DNA of 64,000 nt from Lachnospiraceae bacterium (GTDB lineage Bacteria; Bacillota; Clostridia; Lachnospirales; Lachnospiraceae). The notes below the pieces were generated by a model that saw only the letters and a program-made list of their open reading frames with translations, did no database searches and was not told the origin of the DNA. The stretch covers positions 1 to 64,000 of the forward strand of contig JAFRIW010000050.1 in the NCBI GenBank assembly GCA_017432565.1, read 5' to 3'. The position numbers were made by a program, and so were the translations under genes. The first letter of the stretch is position 1. Every line of letters starts with the position of its first letter. This document shows positions 24,824 through 32,776 of the stretch, in pieces.

Positions 24824-27074
24824 GCCGGCCGCACTTCTTACAATTCTGTGCGGCGCGCTTCTTCTGACCTGTACGGCCTGCGGGAAGAAGGAGACAGGGG
24901 AGCTTTCCTGTTTTCGGAATCTGGCCGCCGAAAAGGGTGTGACGATCTCGGCAGACGGCGAGCTCTCGGAGGGCCAGTCCGCGGGAGCGGCGGCGGACGG
25001 CCGGGAGGACACGGCCTGGGTCATGAATCTTCCGGAGGACGCTGTGCCGGAGACCGCGGCGGAGCATGTTCTGACTGTGACATGGAAAAAAGAAAAAGCA
25101 GTCTCTTTCGTGCGGACGGTCTGGGGAGATCTGAACTGCTTCGGCTACCGGATTGAAGGCTCCGCGGACGGCGGAACCTATGAGACGCTCTATGAATCGA
25201 AAGAGGCGCCGTATCTGCGGGAGGACCTTGCTAAGATCGGGCCCGGGATGTACCGCTCGATCCGGCTCATCGTCCGGGGCGGAGCAAATCTGTGTGAGAT
25301 CGGACTCTATGAAAAGAATCCCTTCGAGGCGCTGCTGGGAATCGGAGAAGAAAACCCCATCGTCCCGGAGCTCCGGGAGGAAAACGGCGTGACGCGGGTC
25401 TGCCTGGAAGGCCTGCCGGAGGAAATAGAAGTGAATTTTGCGGGCTGCGATCTGGAACAGGTCGTGGACGCGCAGGGCATTGTACAGGACACGATCGCAG
25501 ACATCGACGTCCGGGTCGGATTCTGCCTGAGCAGGCAGGGCTGGAGTTACGAGACACCGGCCTATACGCTGCGGATTCCGGCGGCCGCGGAAGGGACGGA
25601 TACACCGGCTCCTGCAGTGGTGCCGGCGCTGAAGGAATGGCGGGGCGGCAGCGGGACCTTCACATTGAACGGCCGCGATCTGGTGATCGAGACGGATCCT
25701 GCGGGCAAAGCCTGGGATCCGGAGAGCGCCGATGTGATGCTGGAGGAACTGAAGGAGATCTGGGAGGCATCCGGCAGCAGCGTGATTTTGGCGGAGGACG
25801 CAGGTGCCGCGGATGAGAGCGCCGCGCGGCTGCAGCTTTCCCTGACCGGCGAAGAATCGCTGGGGACAGAAGGGTACCATATTCTGATTGAAGAGAATGA
25901 TATTCAGGTCAGCGCGCACACGCAGCTGGGCCTGTGGTGGGCGGCGCAGACGCTGCGTCAGCTGCCGGAAAAAGGCGCGGACGGTATTCCCTGCGGCGAA
26001 ATCCGGGATTATCCGACGTATCCGGTCCGTGGTTTTGAGATCGATGCGGCCAGGAAAGCCCTTCCCATGGAGACCCTTTACGAGATCGCAGAAAAAATGG
26101 CCGCTATTAAGATGAATGAGCTGACCATTCACCTGAATGACAACGAAATTCTGGCCTACAGCGGCAGACTGGACTCTGTCGAAAACGCCCTGACAAGCTA
26201 TGCGGCTTTCCGCATGGAATCATCCATTGCGGGGCCGGAAGGCACTGCGCTGCAGGCGCAGGACTTTTTCTATACTGCCGGAGAGTTTGACGAGCTGGTC
26301 CGGTTCTGTGCGCAAAGAGGCATTACGGTGATTCCGGAGCTGGACATGCCCGCGCATTCTCTTTCGATCACCAGAGCTTTTCCGGAGCTGTCCATTGCCG
26401 CGACATACGGGCGGCCGGACTCGGTGGATGAGCTGGATGTGGGGAAGGAGGAGACTTTTGAGCTGGCGGAGCGCATCTGGACAGAGCAGCTCACCGGGAC
26501 CCGTGCCTTTGCGGACTGCCCCGTTCTGCACATCGGCGGGGACGAGTATTACGGCATCGATGATTTCTACATCAATTTCATGAACCGGCTGGCCTCCGCG
26601 CTGAAAAACCCGCCCCTCTCCGACTGCAATGCCCCCGGTATTACCAGAGAAGCCCTGGACGGAGCCAAAAGACGCGTCCGCGCCTGGGCGAGCCTGTCTG
26701 AAATCCGCGGAATGGGCCGCGTTCCGGGGAGCCTCATGGAGCTGTGCCTGTGGAGCACGCTCTGGGCGGATCCGCAGACCATGTACCGCGCGGGACACGA
26801 TCTGATCAATGCGCGCAGCGATCTTCTGTATATCGTGCCGGGCACCGGGGCGGACCGCTTTGACACGGAGCGCTTTGAGCGGGAATTTGACGCCGCGGCC
26901 TATGTCATGCCCGACGGCACCGACCGGATTCTGCCCGCTTATTCACCGCAGCTGCGCGGCGCCCAGTTCACGCTCTGGAATGACACGGCCGGGATGGAAG
27001 AAGGCGCTGATCAGGAGGAGATTCTGGAGCGCTTCGGCGAAGCACTCGTTCCTTTCTCGGGCAAAATCTGGTGA
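24807..27074 (+). CDS. Glycoside hydrolase family 20 lipoprotein (beta-N-acetylhexosaminidase-like)
   Basis: 755 residues from ATG 24807 (CAGGAGGAAG upstream). The N-terminus is a lipoprotein signal with lipobox LTCTAC-G. A discoidin-like beta domain (about 30-170) is followed by a GH20b-like alpha/beta domain and then the GH20 barrel. GH20 hallmarks are the NELTIHLNDNE strand, TVIPELDMPAHS and the catalytic Asp579-Glu580 pair in HIGGDEYYG. It should release terminal GlcNAc or GalNAc from glycans outside the cell. It overlaps the M3 peptidase gene, so peptide and amino-sugar release are expressed together. The operon ends here; a new promoter follows. Confidence 0.9.
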   Translation: MRHFSKPAALLTILCGALLLTCTACGKKETGELSCFRNLAAEKGVTISADGELSEGQSAGAAADGREDTAWVMNLPEDAVPETAAEHVLTVTWKKEKAVSFVRTVWGDLNCFGYRIEGSADGGTYETLYESKEAPYLREDLAKIGPGMYRSIRLIVRGGANLCEIGLYEKNPFEALLGIGEENPIVPELREENGVTRVCLEGLPEEIEVNFAGCDLEQVVDAQGIVQDTIADIDVRVGFCLSRQGWSYETPAYTLRIPAAAEGTDTPAPAVVPALKEWRGGSGTFTLNGRDLVIETDPAGKAWDPESADVMLEELKEIWEASGSSVILAEDAGAADESAARLQLSLTGEESLGTEGYHILIEENDIQVSAHTQLGLWWAAQTLRQLPEKGADGIPCGEIRDYPTYPVRGFEIDAARKALPMETLYEIAEKMAAIKMNELTIHLNDNEILAYSGRLDSVENALTSYAAFRMESSIAGPEGTALQAQDFFYTAGEFDELVRFCAQRGITVIPELDMPAHSLSITRAFPELSIAATYGRPDSVDELDVGKEETFELAERIWTEQLTGTRAFADCPVLHIGGDEYYGIDDFYINFMNRLASALKNPPLSDCNAPGITREALDGAKRRVRAWASLSEIRGMGRVPGSLMELCLWSTLWADPQTMYRAGHDLINARSDLLYIVPGTGADRFDTERFEREFDAAAYVMPDGTDRILPAYSPQLRGAQFTLWNDTAGMEEGADQEEILERFGEALVPFSGKIW

Positions 27075-27085
27075 GCACGAAAGGG

Positions 27086-27113
27086 TTGACAACATAAAAA
27101 GATTTGATAAAAT
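27086..27113 (+). promoter_or_regulatory. Promoter of the thioredoxin operon
   Basis: A perfect TTGACA (27086-27091), a 16-base spacer and TAAAAT (27108-27113). A TATAAT also occurs at 27113-27118 but at a poor distance. The leader to the ATG is about 55 bases with GAAAGGA before the start. Confidence 0.8.
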
Positions 27114-27176
27114 ATAATTTAGAAAAACAATTATTGGCTGCGCGGAAGACACGCGATATTTTGAAAGGAATCAGAG

Positions 27177-28085
27177 ATGGAACGGTATGATATAGCAATT
27201 ATCGGAACAGGGCCTGCAGGGCTGGAAGCGGCCATCACCGCGAAAATCCGCGGGAAAAAGATTCTGCTGCTGGGAAATGCGGACCTGAGCACAAAGGTTG
27301 AGAAAGCGCACGCGATTGACAATTACCTCGGTCTTCCGCATATCGCGGGAGAAGATCTGGCTGCGGCCTATCAGAAGCATCTGGATTCAATGGGCATTGA
27401 GATCACGCAGGACCGGATCACGGCTGTCTATGCAATGGGCGATTATTTTGCACTGCAGGGCGCCGGGACGCCGGAGAGCGGGATGACCGCGTACGAGGCG
27501 TCGGCTGTGATTCTTGCGACCGGCGTGGTGGCGGGAAAGACGCTGCCCGGCGAGGAGCAGTATCTGGGGCGCGGCGTGAGCTACTGTGCGACCTGCGATG
27601 CGGCGCTCTACCGGGGCAAGACGGCAGTGGTGATCGGATACGGCAGCAGGGAGGAGGCGGAAGCCGAGTTCCTCTCCGAGGTCGCGGACAAGGTTTATTA
27701 TGTTCCCGTCTATCAGGATGAAGTGAAGCTGAATGAGCGGATCGAAGTGGTCCGCAGGAAGCCTGTCGGCATCAGTGAGCTGAAGACGGAACAGGGCAGA
27801 AAGATGGGCGTTCTCTTCGAGGGCGAAGAAGCTCCTTCGCTTCTTGCGGACGGTGTCTTCGTACTGCGGGAGGCGGTCTCGCCGGGACAGCTGGTTCCGG
27901 GACTGGAGACGGACGGCAGCCATGTTGTGACCGACCGCTCGATGGCCTGCAGCCTGCCCGGGTGTTTTGCCTGCGGTGATATCACCGGTACACCGTACCA
28001 GTATATCAAGTCGGCGGGAGAAGGAAATGTTGCCGCATTGTCGGCGGCCGCTTATCTGGATCTGAAGCGCAGAGAACAGGCGTGA
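27177..28085 (+). CDS. Thioredoxin-reductase-like flavoprotein, possibly not NADPH-dependent
   Basis: 302 residues with the FAD-binding GTGPAGLEAAI near the N-terminus, the redox-active Cys137-Ala-Thr-Cys140-Asp motif and the C-terminal FAD element GCFACGDITG. The order and length match bacterial thioredoxin reductase. The NADPH site does not: where the family has GGGxSA there is GYGSREEAEAE, and the HRRxxxR motif is replaced by VPVYQDEVK. Clostridia contain ferredoxin-dependent flavin thioredoxin reductases lacking these two motifs, which is a reasonable model here. The thioredoxin gene is 64 bases downstream, so that is the likely substrate. Confidence 0.85.
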   Translation: MERYDIAIIGTGPAGLEAAITAKIRGKKILLLGNADLSTKVEKAHAIDNYLGLPHIAGEDLAAAYQKHLDSMGIEITQDRITAVYAMGDYFALQGAGTPESGMTAYEASAVILATGVVAGKTLPGEEQYLGRGVSYCATCDAALYRGKTAVVIGYGSREEAEAEFLSEVADKVYYVPVYQDEVKLNERIEVVRRKPVGISELKTEQGRKMGVLFEGEEAPSLLADGVFVLREAVSPGQLVPGLETDGSHVVTDRSMACSLPGCFACGDITGTPYQYIKSAGEGNVAALSAAAYLDLKRREQA

Positions 28086-28149
28086 CAGTGCCGGCATAAT
28101 GAACAGAAAAAGGAATGTTCAGCGAGGCTGAACGGGAAAGGAGATTAAA

Positions 28150-28461
28150 ATGATTCAGACAGTAGTGAACAATGATCTTTCGGAAGCGAAGAGCGCGGCA
28201 GCAGCAGTAGTGGATTTCAACGCGACCTGGTGCGGCCCCTGCAAAATGCTGGGCCCGGTGCTGGAGAAGCTTTCCGGCGAGATGGCGGACAAGGCTTCGT
28301 TCTACGGCGTTGACGTGGATGAGAATTCGGATCTTGCGGAGGAGTTCGGCGTCATGAGCATCCCCACGCTGGTCATCTTGAAGAACGGCGAGAAGGTCGC
28401 GGAGCGCCTCGGTTTTGCACCGGAGCCGATTCTGAAGTCCTGGCTGGAGAGCAATCTGTAA
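28150..28461 (+). CDS. trxA: Thioredoxin
   Basis: A 103-residue thioredoxin that reduces protein disulfides. The active site is WCGPC and the conserved cis-proline lies in MSIPTLV. Length and order of elements are normal. The gene has an AAAGGAG site and a small hairpin (GTTCAG/CTGAAC, 28117-28133) in the 64-base gap after the reductase-like gene. It is followed 26 bases later by a redox-type MarR regulator. Confidence 0.97.
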   Translation: MIQTVVNNDLSEAKSAAAAVVDFNATWCGPCKMLGPVLEKLSGEMADKASFYGVDVDENSDLAEEFGVMSIPTLVILKNGEKVAERLGFAPEPILKSWLESNL

Positions 28462-28487
28462 ATCGATTCTGAAAAGAGAACTGCGAG

Positions 28488-28952
28488 ATGAGCGAAGATC
28501 TGAAAAAAACATCCGCAGAGCAGACGGAATACCCACAGCTGCTTCTTGAGAATCAGCTGTGTTTTCCGTTTTATGCCTGCGCAAGAAAAATTGTCAGTTT
28601 ATATACGCCTTACCTGAAACCGCTCGGCATAACTTATACACAGTACATCGTGTTTATGGTTCTGTGGGAAAAGCGGGAGGTCAGTGTCCGGGAGCTGTGC
28701 AGCAGACTGTACCTGGACAGTGGGACGCTGACGCCGCTGCTCAAGAAAATGGAAAAAGACGGCCTGGTAACCAGGCGCCGGTCCGATGAGGATGAGCGGG
28801 TGACGCTGATCCGGATTACCGATCAGGGGATGGCGCTGCGCGAAGCGGCTGCCGAAATTCCTTCTCAGGTGGGCGGGTGCCTTAAGCTGCCCGCGGAGGA
28901 TGCCCTGAATCTCTATCACACCATGTATAAGCTGCTGGGAGAGTTCTCATGA
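28488..28952 (+). CDS. MarR-family regulator, OhrR-like
   Basis: 154 residues with the MarR winged helix (VSVRELCSRLYLDSGTLTPL, then a wing with TRRRSDEDERV). Near the N-terminus LENQLCFPFYAC matches the OhrR motif with the peroxide-sensing Cys (here Cys25) and nearby tyrosines. OhrR proteins repress peroxide-defence genes until the Cys is oxidised. No ohr peroxidase gene is in the window, so the likely targets are this operon (thioredoxin system and CDF exporter) or a distant gene. It overlaps the CDF gene by 4 bases. Confidence 0.87.
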   Translation: MSEDLKKTSAEQTEYPQLLLENQLCFPFYACARKIVSLYTPYLKPLGITYTQYIVFMVLWEKREVSVRELCSRLYLDSGTLTPLLKKMEKDGLVTRRRSDEDERVTLIRITDQGMALREAAAEIPSQVGGCLKLPAEDALNLYHTMYKLLGEFS

Positions 28953-30061
28953 AGGAAAGAGAAAATGTCATCGTACGGACCAGCCTGATCGGTATTGCCG
29001 CGAACATACTGCTGGCGGCTTTCAAGGCGGTTGTCGGTATTCTGTCTCATTCGATCGCGATCGTGCTGGACGCGGTCAACAATCTGAGCGATGCGCTGTC
29101 CTCTGTCATCACCATTGCCGGAGCCAGACTCGCGGGAAAGGCGCCGGACCGCAAGCATCCCCTCGGACACGGGCGGGTGGAATATTTAAGTGCAGCCATC
29201 GTGGCAGTCATCGTTCTTTACGCCGGCGTGACTTCCCTGGTTGAATCTGTCAAAAAGATCATTCACCCCGAGATACCGGACTACTCGATCGTGTCCCTGC
29301 TGATTATCTCCGTGGCGGTTGCGGTCAAAATTATCCTGGGGCTGTATGTGAAGAAGACCGGGCAGAAGGTGAGCTCGGAGGCGCTGGAGGAGTCCGGACA
29401 GGACGCACTCAACGATTCGGTTATTTCCGCCTCGACGCTGGCGGCAGCCATCATATTCATGGTGACGGGGCTGAAGCTGGAGGCGTATCTTGGTGTCATC
29501 ATTTCGATCGTCATCCTGAAATCCGGTATCGATATGCTCCGCAGCACCATCAGCAAAATCGTCGGCGAGCGCGCGGACAGTGAGCTGACAAAGCAGATCC
29601 GGAAGAGTGTTGCGGGGATCGAAGGCGTCGGCGGCGTCTATGATCTGATTCTGCACAGCTACGGACCGGAGAAGCAGCTCGGATCCGTGCACATTGAAGT
29701 GCCGGACACGATGCGCGCGGATGAGATCGACCGTCTGGAGCGCATTGTGCAGGAGACCATTTACGAGCAGTACGGCGTGATTCTGACAGCGGTCGGAATT
29801 TACTCGGTCAACACCTCCGACGACAAGGCGGTCGCCATCCGCCGCGAAGTCATGCGCATTATCGGCGAGCATGACTACATCCTCCAGGTACACGGTTTTT
29901 ACCTGGATCAGGAGAAAAAGGAAATCCGCTTTGACGTGATTATTGATTTTGAGGCCGGCGACCGCGCGGCGATCTTCGACGACATTGTCCGGCAGCTGCA
30001 GGAGCGCTTCCCGGACTACGAGATCCGGCCGACCATGGATCTGGATGTGTCGTTCAGCTGA
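28949..30061 (+). CDS. Cation diffusion facilitator family metal exporter
   Basis: 370 residues. The N-terminal two thirds carry about six membrane helices with the CDF metal-site pattern: VLDAVNNLSDALSS (an NxxD variant of the usual HxxxD) and PDRKHPLGHGRVEYLSA, then EESGQDALNDS for the second half-site. The C-terminal ~90 residues form the cytoplasmic regulatory domain. CDF proteins export Zn, Mn, Fe or Co using the proton gradient. The Asn-Asp/Asp-Asp style site leans towards Mn or Fe, but this is not certain. Coupling to an oxidant-sensing regulator fits metal control under stress. Confidence 0.9.
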   Translation: MKERENVIVRTSLIGIAANILLAAFKAVVGILSHSIAIVLDAVNNLSDALSSVITIAGARLAGKAPDRKHPLGHGRVEYLSAAIVAVIVLYAGVTSLVESVKKIIHPEIPDYSIVSLLIISVAVAVKIILGLYVKKTGQKVSSEALEESGQDALNDSVISASTLAAAIIFMVTGLKLEAYLGVIISIVILKSGIDMLRSTISKIVGERADSELTKQIRKSVAGIEGVGGVYDLILHSYGPEKQLGSVHIEVPDTMRADEIDRLERIVQETIYEQYGVILTAVGIYSVNTSDDKAVAIRREVMRIIGEHDYILQVHGFYLDQEKKEIRFDVIIDFEAGDRAAIFDDIVRQLQERFPDYEIRPTMDLDVSFS

Positions 30062-30089
30062 TCATCGCCATAAGTAATACAGGTTTTCG

Positions 30090-30203
30090 CGGGGAGGGTT
30101 GCGCTCGGGCAGGGAACCCTTCGCGCAATCCCGCTGCGCGGGACGACGATCCCTGCGGGATCATCGCCATATCGCTCCGAAGTTTAGCTGAAGGCTAAAC
30201 TTC
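30090..30203. repeat. Second intergenic hairpin cluster
   Basis: Successive inverted repeats lie between the CDF and thioesterase genes: GGTTGCGC/GCGCAATC around AGGGAACCCT, CCCGC/GCGGG, GATCCC/GGGATC and GAAGTTTAGC/GCTAAACTTC (30179-30203). The last overlaps the thioesterase stop. The sequence GCGCTCGGGC (30101-30110) is shared exactly with the other cluster (14665-14674), and both have CCCTTC shortly after. No coding sequence is seen. Confidence 0.8.
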
Positions 30204-30602
30204 TACGCTCATAAAGGAAAACGTTCCGATGCAGAGGAGGGTGCCGTCCTGATTGAAGACGTTCACCTGGACGACGGTGAGGCGTTTACCGTGTTTGACG
30301 GCGACGGCGTCCGCCTTGATCCGGGTGGTGTTCAGACCGGGGCGCAGATACCGGAAGCTGCTGTCGACGGTGGTCACGACGTCTCCGAAGCTGATGGCGG
30401 CGCCGCCGGCGGCGACGTCAGCCGCGGTGTACAGGCAGCCTCCGTGCACGGACCCGATGGGATTGAGCTGGTTTTCCGTGATATCCATCTCCGTGACGGC
30501 ATGTCCTTCTTCGAGGAAAGTCAGTCCCAGACCGATCGACCGCGCAAAGGCGTTGGTCTGATTCCGGACTTCCATGATTTCCTGAAAATTCAATTCACTC
30601 AT
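30195..30602 (-). CDS. PaaI-type hotdog thioesterase
   Basis: A 135-residue hotdog-fold acyl-CoA thioesterase-like protein. The conserved NPIGSVHGGCLYTAADVAAGGAA includes the family's HGG loop and the following acidic helix. It probably hydrolyses an aryl- or acyl-CoA; the substrate is unknown. It is the only minus-strand gene between 16.4 and 35.9 kb and stands as a single-gene unit with a GGGAGAA ribosome binding site. A + strand terminator lies just upstream of its start. Confidence 0.88.
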   Translation of the reverse strand: MSELNFQEIMEVRNQTNAFARSIGLGLTFLEEGHAVTEMDITENQLNPIGSVHGGCLYTAADVAAGGAAISFGDVVTTVDSSFRYLRPGLNTTRIKADAVAVKHGKRLTVVQVNVFNQDGTLLCIGTFSFMSVEV

Positions 30603-30615
30603 CTGTTCTCCCGGG

Positions 30616-30640
30616 AGGCTGCTCTGCAGCCTTCTTTTTT
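30616..30640 (+). terminator. Terminator reading on the + strand
   Basis: AGGCTGC, loop TCT and GCAGCCT, followed by TCTTTTTT. Because the gene to its left is on the minus strand, this would stop + strand transcripts coming from the CDF operon after they cross the thioesterase gene in antisense. Confidence 0.8.
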
Positions 30641-30779
30641 ATTGGCAGCGACTCATCTTATCATTTTGGCGCGCGCAAAGGCAAGAGAAAGCTTCTTCGC
30701 CATGCCGCTCTGTGATGGTAAAATGGGGGGAGAGCACTGTATGGAGAAAACGAAAAAGGTACAGGAAGGAGAAACGGAG

Positions 30780-32687
30780 ATGTTTCAGGATATTCAGCTG
30801 AAGAATGTCAGAGTCGATGATCCCTTCTGGTCACAGCGGCAGAAGCTTCTTGGCAGTGTCACGGTTCCGTATCAGGAAGATATTCTGTATGACCGCATTC
30901 CGGGCATTGAAAAAAGCCACGCCATAGCAAATCTGAAAATTGCCGCCGGGCTGATGGAAGGTGAGTTCTACGGAATGGTGTTTCAGGACAGCGACATTGC
31001 CAAATGGATTGAAGGGGCTGCCTTTTCGCTTGCGCTGTTTCCCGATCCGGAGCTGGAAAAGAGGATCGATGAGGTCATTGATCTGATTGAGCAGGCACAG
31101 CTGGAGGACGGATATTTTGACACCTATTTCATCGTGAAAGAACCGGGCAGATGTTTTCAGAATCTGCAGGAAGGGCACGAGTTATACTGCGCGGGGCATC
31201 TTATTGAGGCGGCCGTCGCCTACTATGAGGTCACGGGAAAAGACCGGCTCCTGCACATCGTAGAGCGGATGGTGGACTGTATCCGTGCGCATATCGGTCC
31301 GGAGGAAGGCAAAATCAGGGGTGTCCCGGGTCATGAAGAGATCGAGCTGGCGCTGATGAAGCTGTACCGTCTGACAAAAGATGAAAAATACGAACAGCTT
31401 GCGTCCTATTTTGTCTATGAGAGAGGAAACGATCCGGATTTCTTCGAGAATGAAAGAAAAAACCGGGGCTGGGCTGTCTGGGGCGGGAGCTTCACCAATA
31501 TCGATTATCATCAGGTCCGCATGAAGGCGGCGAGCCAGACGAGAGCAGTGGGACACAGTGTCCGGGCCATGTACTACTACACTGCGATGGCGGATCTCGC
31601 GGAGCATCGTCAGGATCAGCAGCTCGCGGATGCCTGCAGAAGGCTCTGGGAAAATGTCACTTCGAAGCAGATGTATATCACCGGCAATATCGGACAGGAA
31701 GCAGCGTGGGAGGGCTTCACGAACGATTACGAGCTTCCGAACGACCTGATCTACGGCGAGACCTGTGCGTCCATCGGAATGGTTTTCTGGGCCCGCAGAA
31801 TGCTTGAAATACAAGCCCTGGGAAGTTATGCGGATGTCATGGAGCTGGAACTGTTCAACGGTGTCCTGAGCGGCATGCAGATGGACGGAAAACACTTCTT
31901 TTACGTCAATCCGCTGGAAGTCAATCCGGGGGTGTCGGGCGTTCTTCCGGAGTACAGGCATGTTCTGCCCGAAAGACCTGAGTGGTATGCGTGCGCGTGC
32001 TGCCCGCCGAATGTCGTGCGGCTGATTCTGTCGATTGAAAAATATGCCTGGGGGGAGAAGGAGCATACAATCTACTCGCACCTGTTCCTCGGCGGAGAAG
32101 CGCGGTTTGATGCGGCTGACCTGACCGTTCACAGTGAATTTCCCCGGAAGGGAAGGATAGAGTATCTGATCCGTCCGAAGAAGGAATCGTTTACCTTTGC
32201 CGTCAGGATTCCGGGGTATGCCCGGAATGTGCGCATCAGCAGAAACGGAATCCTTCAGAAGCAGCAGGCTGTGGACGGATATGTGTATTTTGAAGGCGGA
32301 TGGGCTGAGAGGGAATCCGTTCTCGTTGAGTTTGATATGCCGTTACAGAGGCAATATGCCAATCCGCTTGTGCGGGCGGATGCGGGATGTGTCGCCTTCC
32401 GGAAGGGACCGTTCATCTACTGTGCGGAGGGTGCTGACAACGCAGAACCCCTTCAGGAGCTGAGGATCCCGGACGCGGGAGAATACCGGGAAATTCCGAT
32501 CGAAGACGGAGTCCTCAAAGGGATCACAGCGATTCAGATGCCCTGCCGGCGCGCGAAAGGGGAGGCGGGATTTCTGTACACAGAGAAGAAACCGGAACTG
32601 GTGCCGGAGACACTGACGCTGATTCCGTATTTTGCATGGGGAAACCGCGGGGTCAATCAGATGCGCGTATGGCTACATGCATTATGA
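30780..32687 (+). CDS. GH127 glycoside hydrolase (beta-L-arabinofuranosidase-like)
   Basis: 635 residues from ATG 30780 (GGAAGGAGA upstream); ATG 30741 would add 13 residues. The family signature is intact: Glu327 and Cys329 in GETCAS plus Cys407-Cys408 in ACACCPPN, equivalent to the zinc ligands and catalytic Cys of HypBA1. The N-terminal alpha-barrel and C-terminal beta domains are complete. The predicted reaction is release of beta-linked L-arabinofuranose from plant or glycoprotein glycans. No signal peptide is seen, so it acts inside the cell on imported oligosaccharides, but no transporter is adjacent. Confidence 0.9.
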   Translation: MFQDIQLKNVRVDDPFWSQRQKLLGSVTVPYQEDILYDRIPGIEKSHAIANLKIAAGLMEGEFYGMVFQDSDIAKWIEGAAFSLALFPDPELEKRIDEVIDLIEQAQLEDGYFDTYFIVKEPGRCFQNLQEGHELYCAGHLIEAAVAYYEVTGKDRLLHIVERMVDCIRAHIGPEEGKIRGVPGHEEIELALMKLYRLTKDEKYEQLASYFVYERGNDPDFFENERKNRGWAVWGGSFTNIDYHQVRMKAASQTRAVGHSVRAMYYYTAMADLAEHRQDQQLADACRRLWENVTSKQMYITGNIGQEAAWEGFTNDYELPNDLIYGETCASIGMVFWARRMLEIQALGSYADVMELELFNGVLSGMQMDGKHFFYVNPLEVNPGVSGVLPEYRHVLPERPEWYACACCPPNVVRLILSIEKYAWGEKEHTIYSHLFLGGEARFDAADLTVHSEFPRKGRIEYLIRPKKESFTFAVRIPGYARNVRISRNGILQKQQAVDGYVYFEGGWAERESVLVEFDMPLQRQYANPLVRADAGCVAFRKGPFIYCAEGADNAEPLQELRIPDAGEYREIPIEDGVLKGITAIQMPCRRAKGEAGFLYTEKKPELVPETLTLIPYFAWGNRGVNQMRVWLHAL

Positions 32688-32690
32688 TTG

Positions 32691-32699
32691 TGATATAAT
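32691..32699 (+). promoter_or_regulatory. Extended -10 promoter for the clostripain-like gene
   Basis: TGATATAAT: TG, one base and a perfect TATAAT (32694-32699). No good -35 is seen at 17 bases. It gives a leader of about 70 bases before the GGGAGGAAAG site. Confidence 0.6.
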
Positions 32700-32776
32700 T
32701 ACTCCGAATCTGCATGGCAGACACAGCAGGAAAAATGTGCGCCAAGGCGTTCTTGAATCATAAGGGAGGAAAGCAA

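Noticed and set aside
28117..28133. GTTCAG/CTGAAC hairpin before trxA as a terminator
   Set aside because: Only six base pairs and no T tract; it sits within an operon just before a ribosome binding site.
30291..30779. Upstream extension of the GH127 frame
   Set aside because: The extension is antisense to the thioesterase gene and crosses a terminator; the ATG at 30780 has a good ribosome binding site and matches the family N-terminus.
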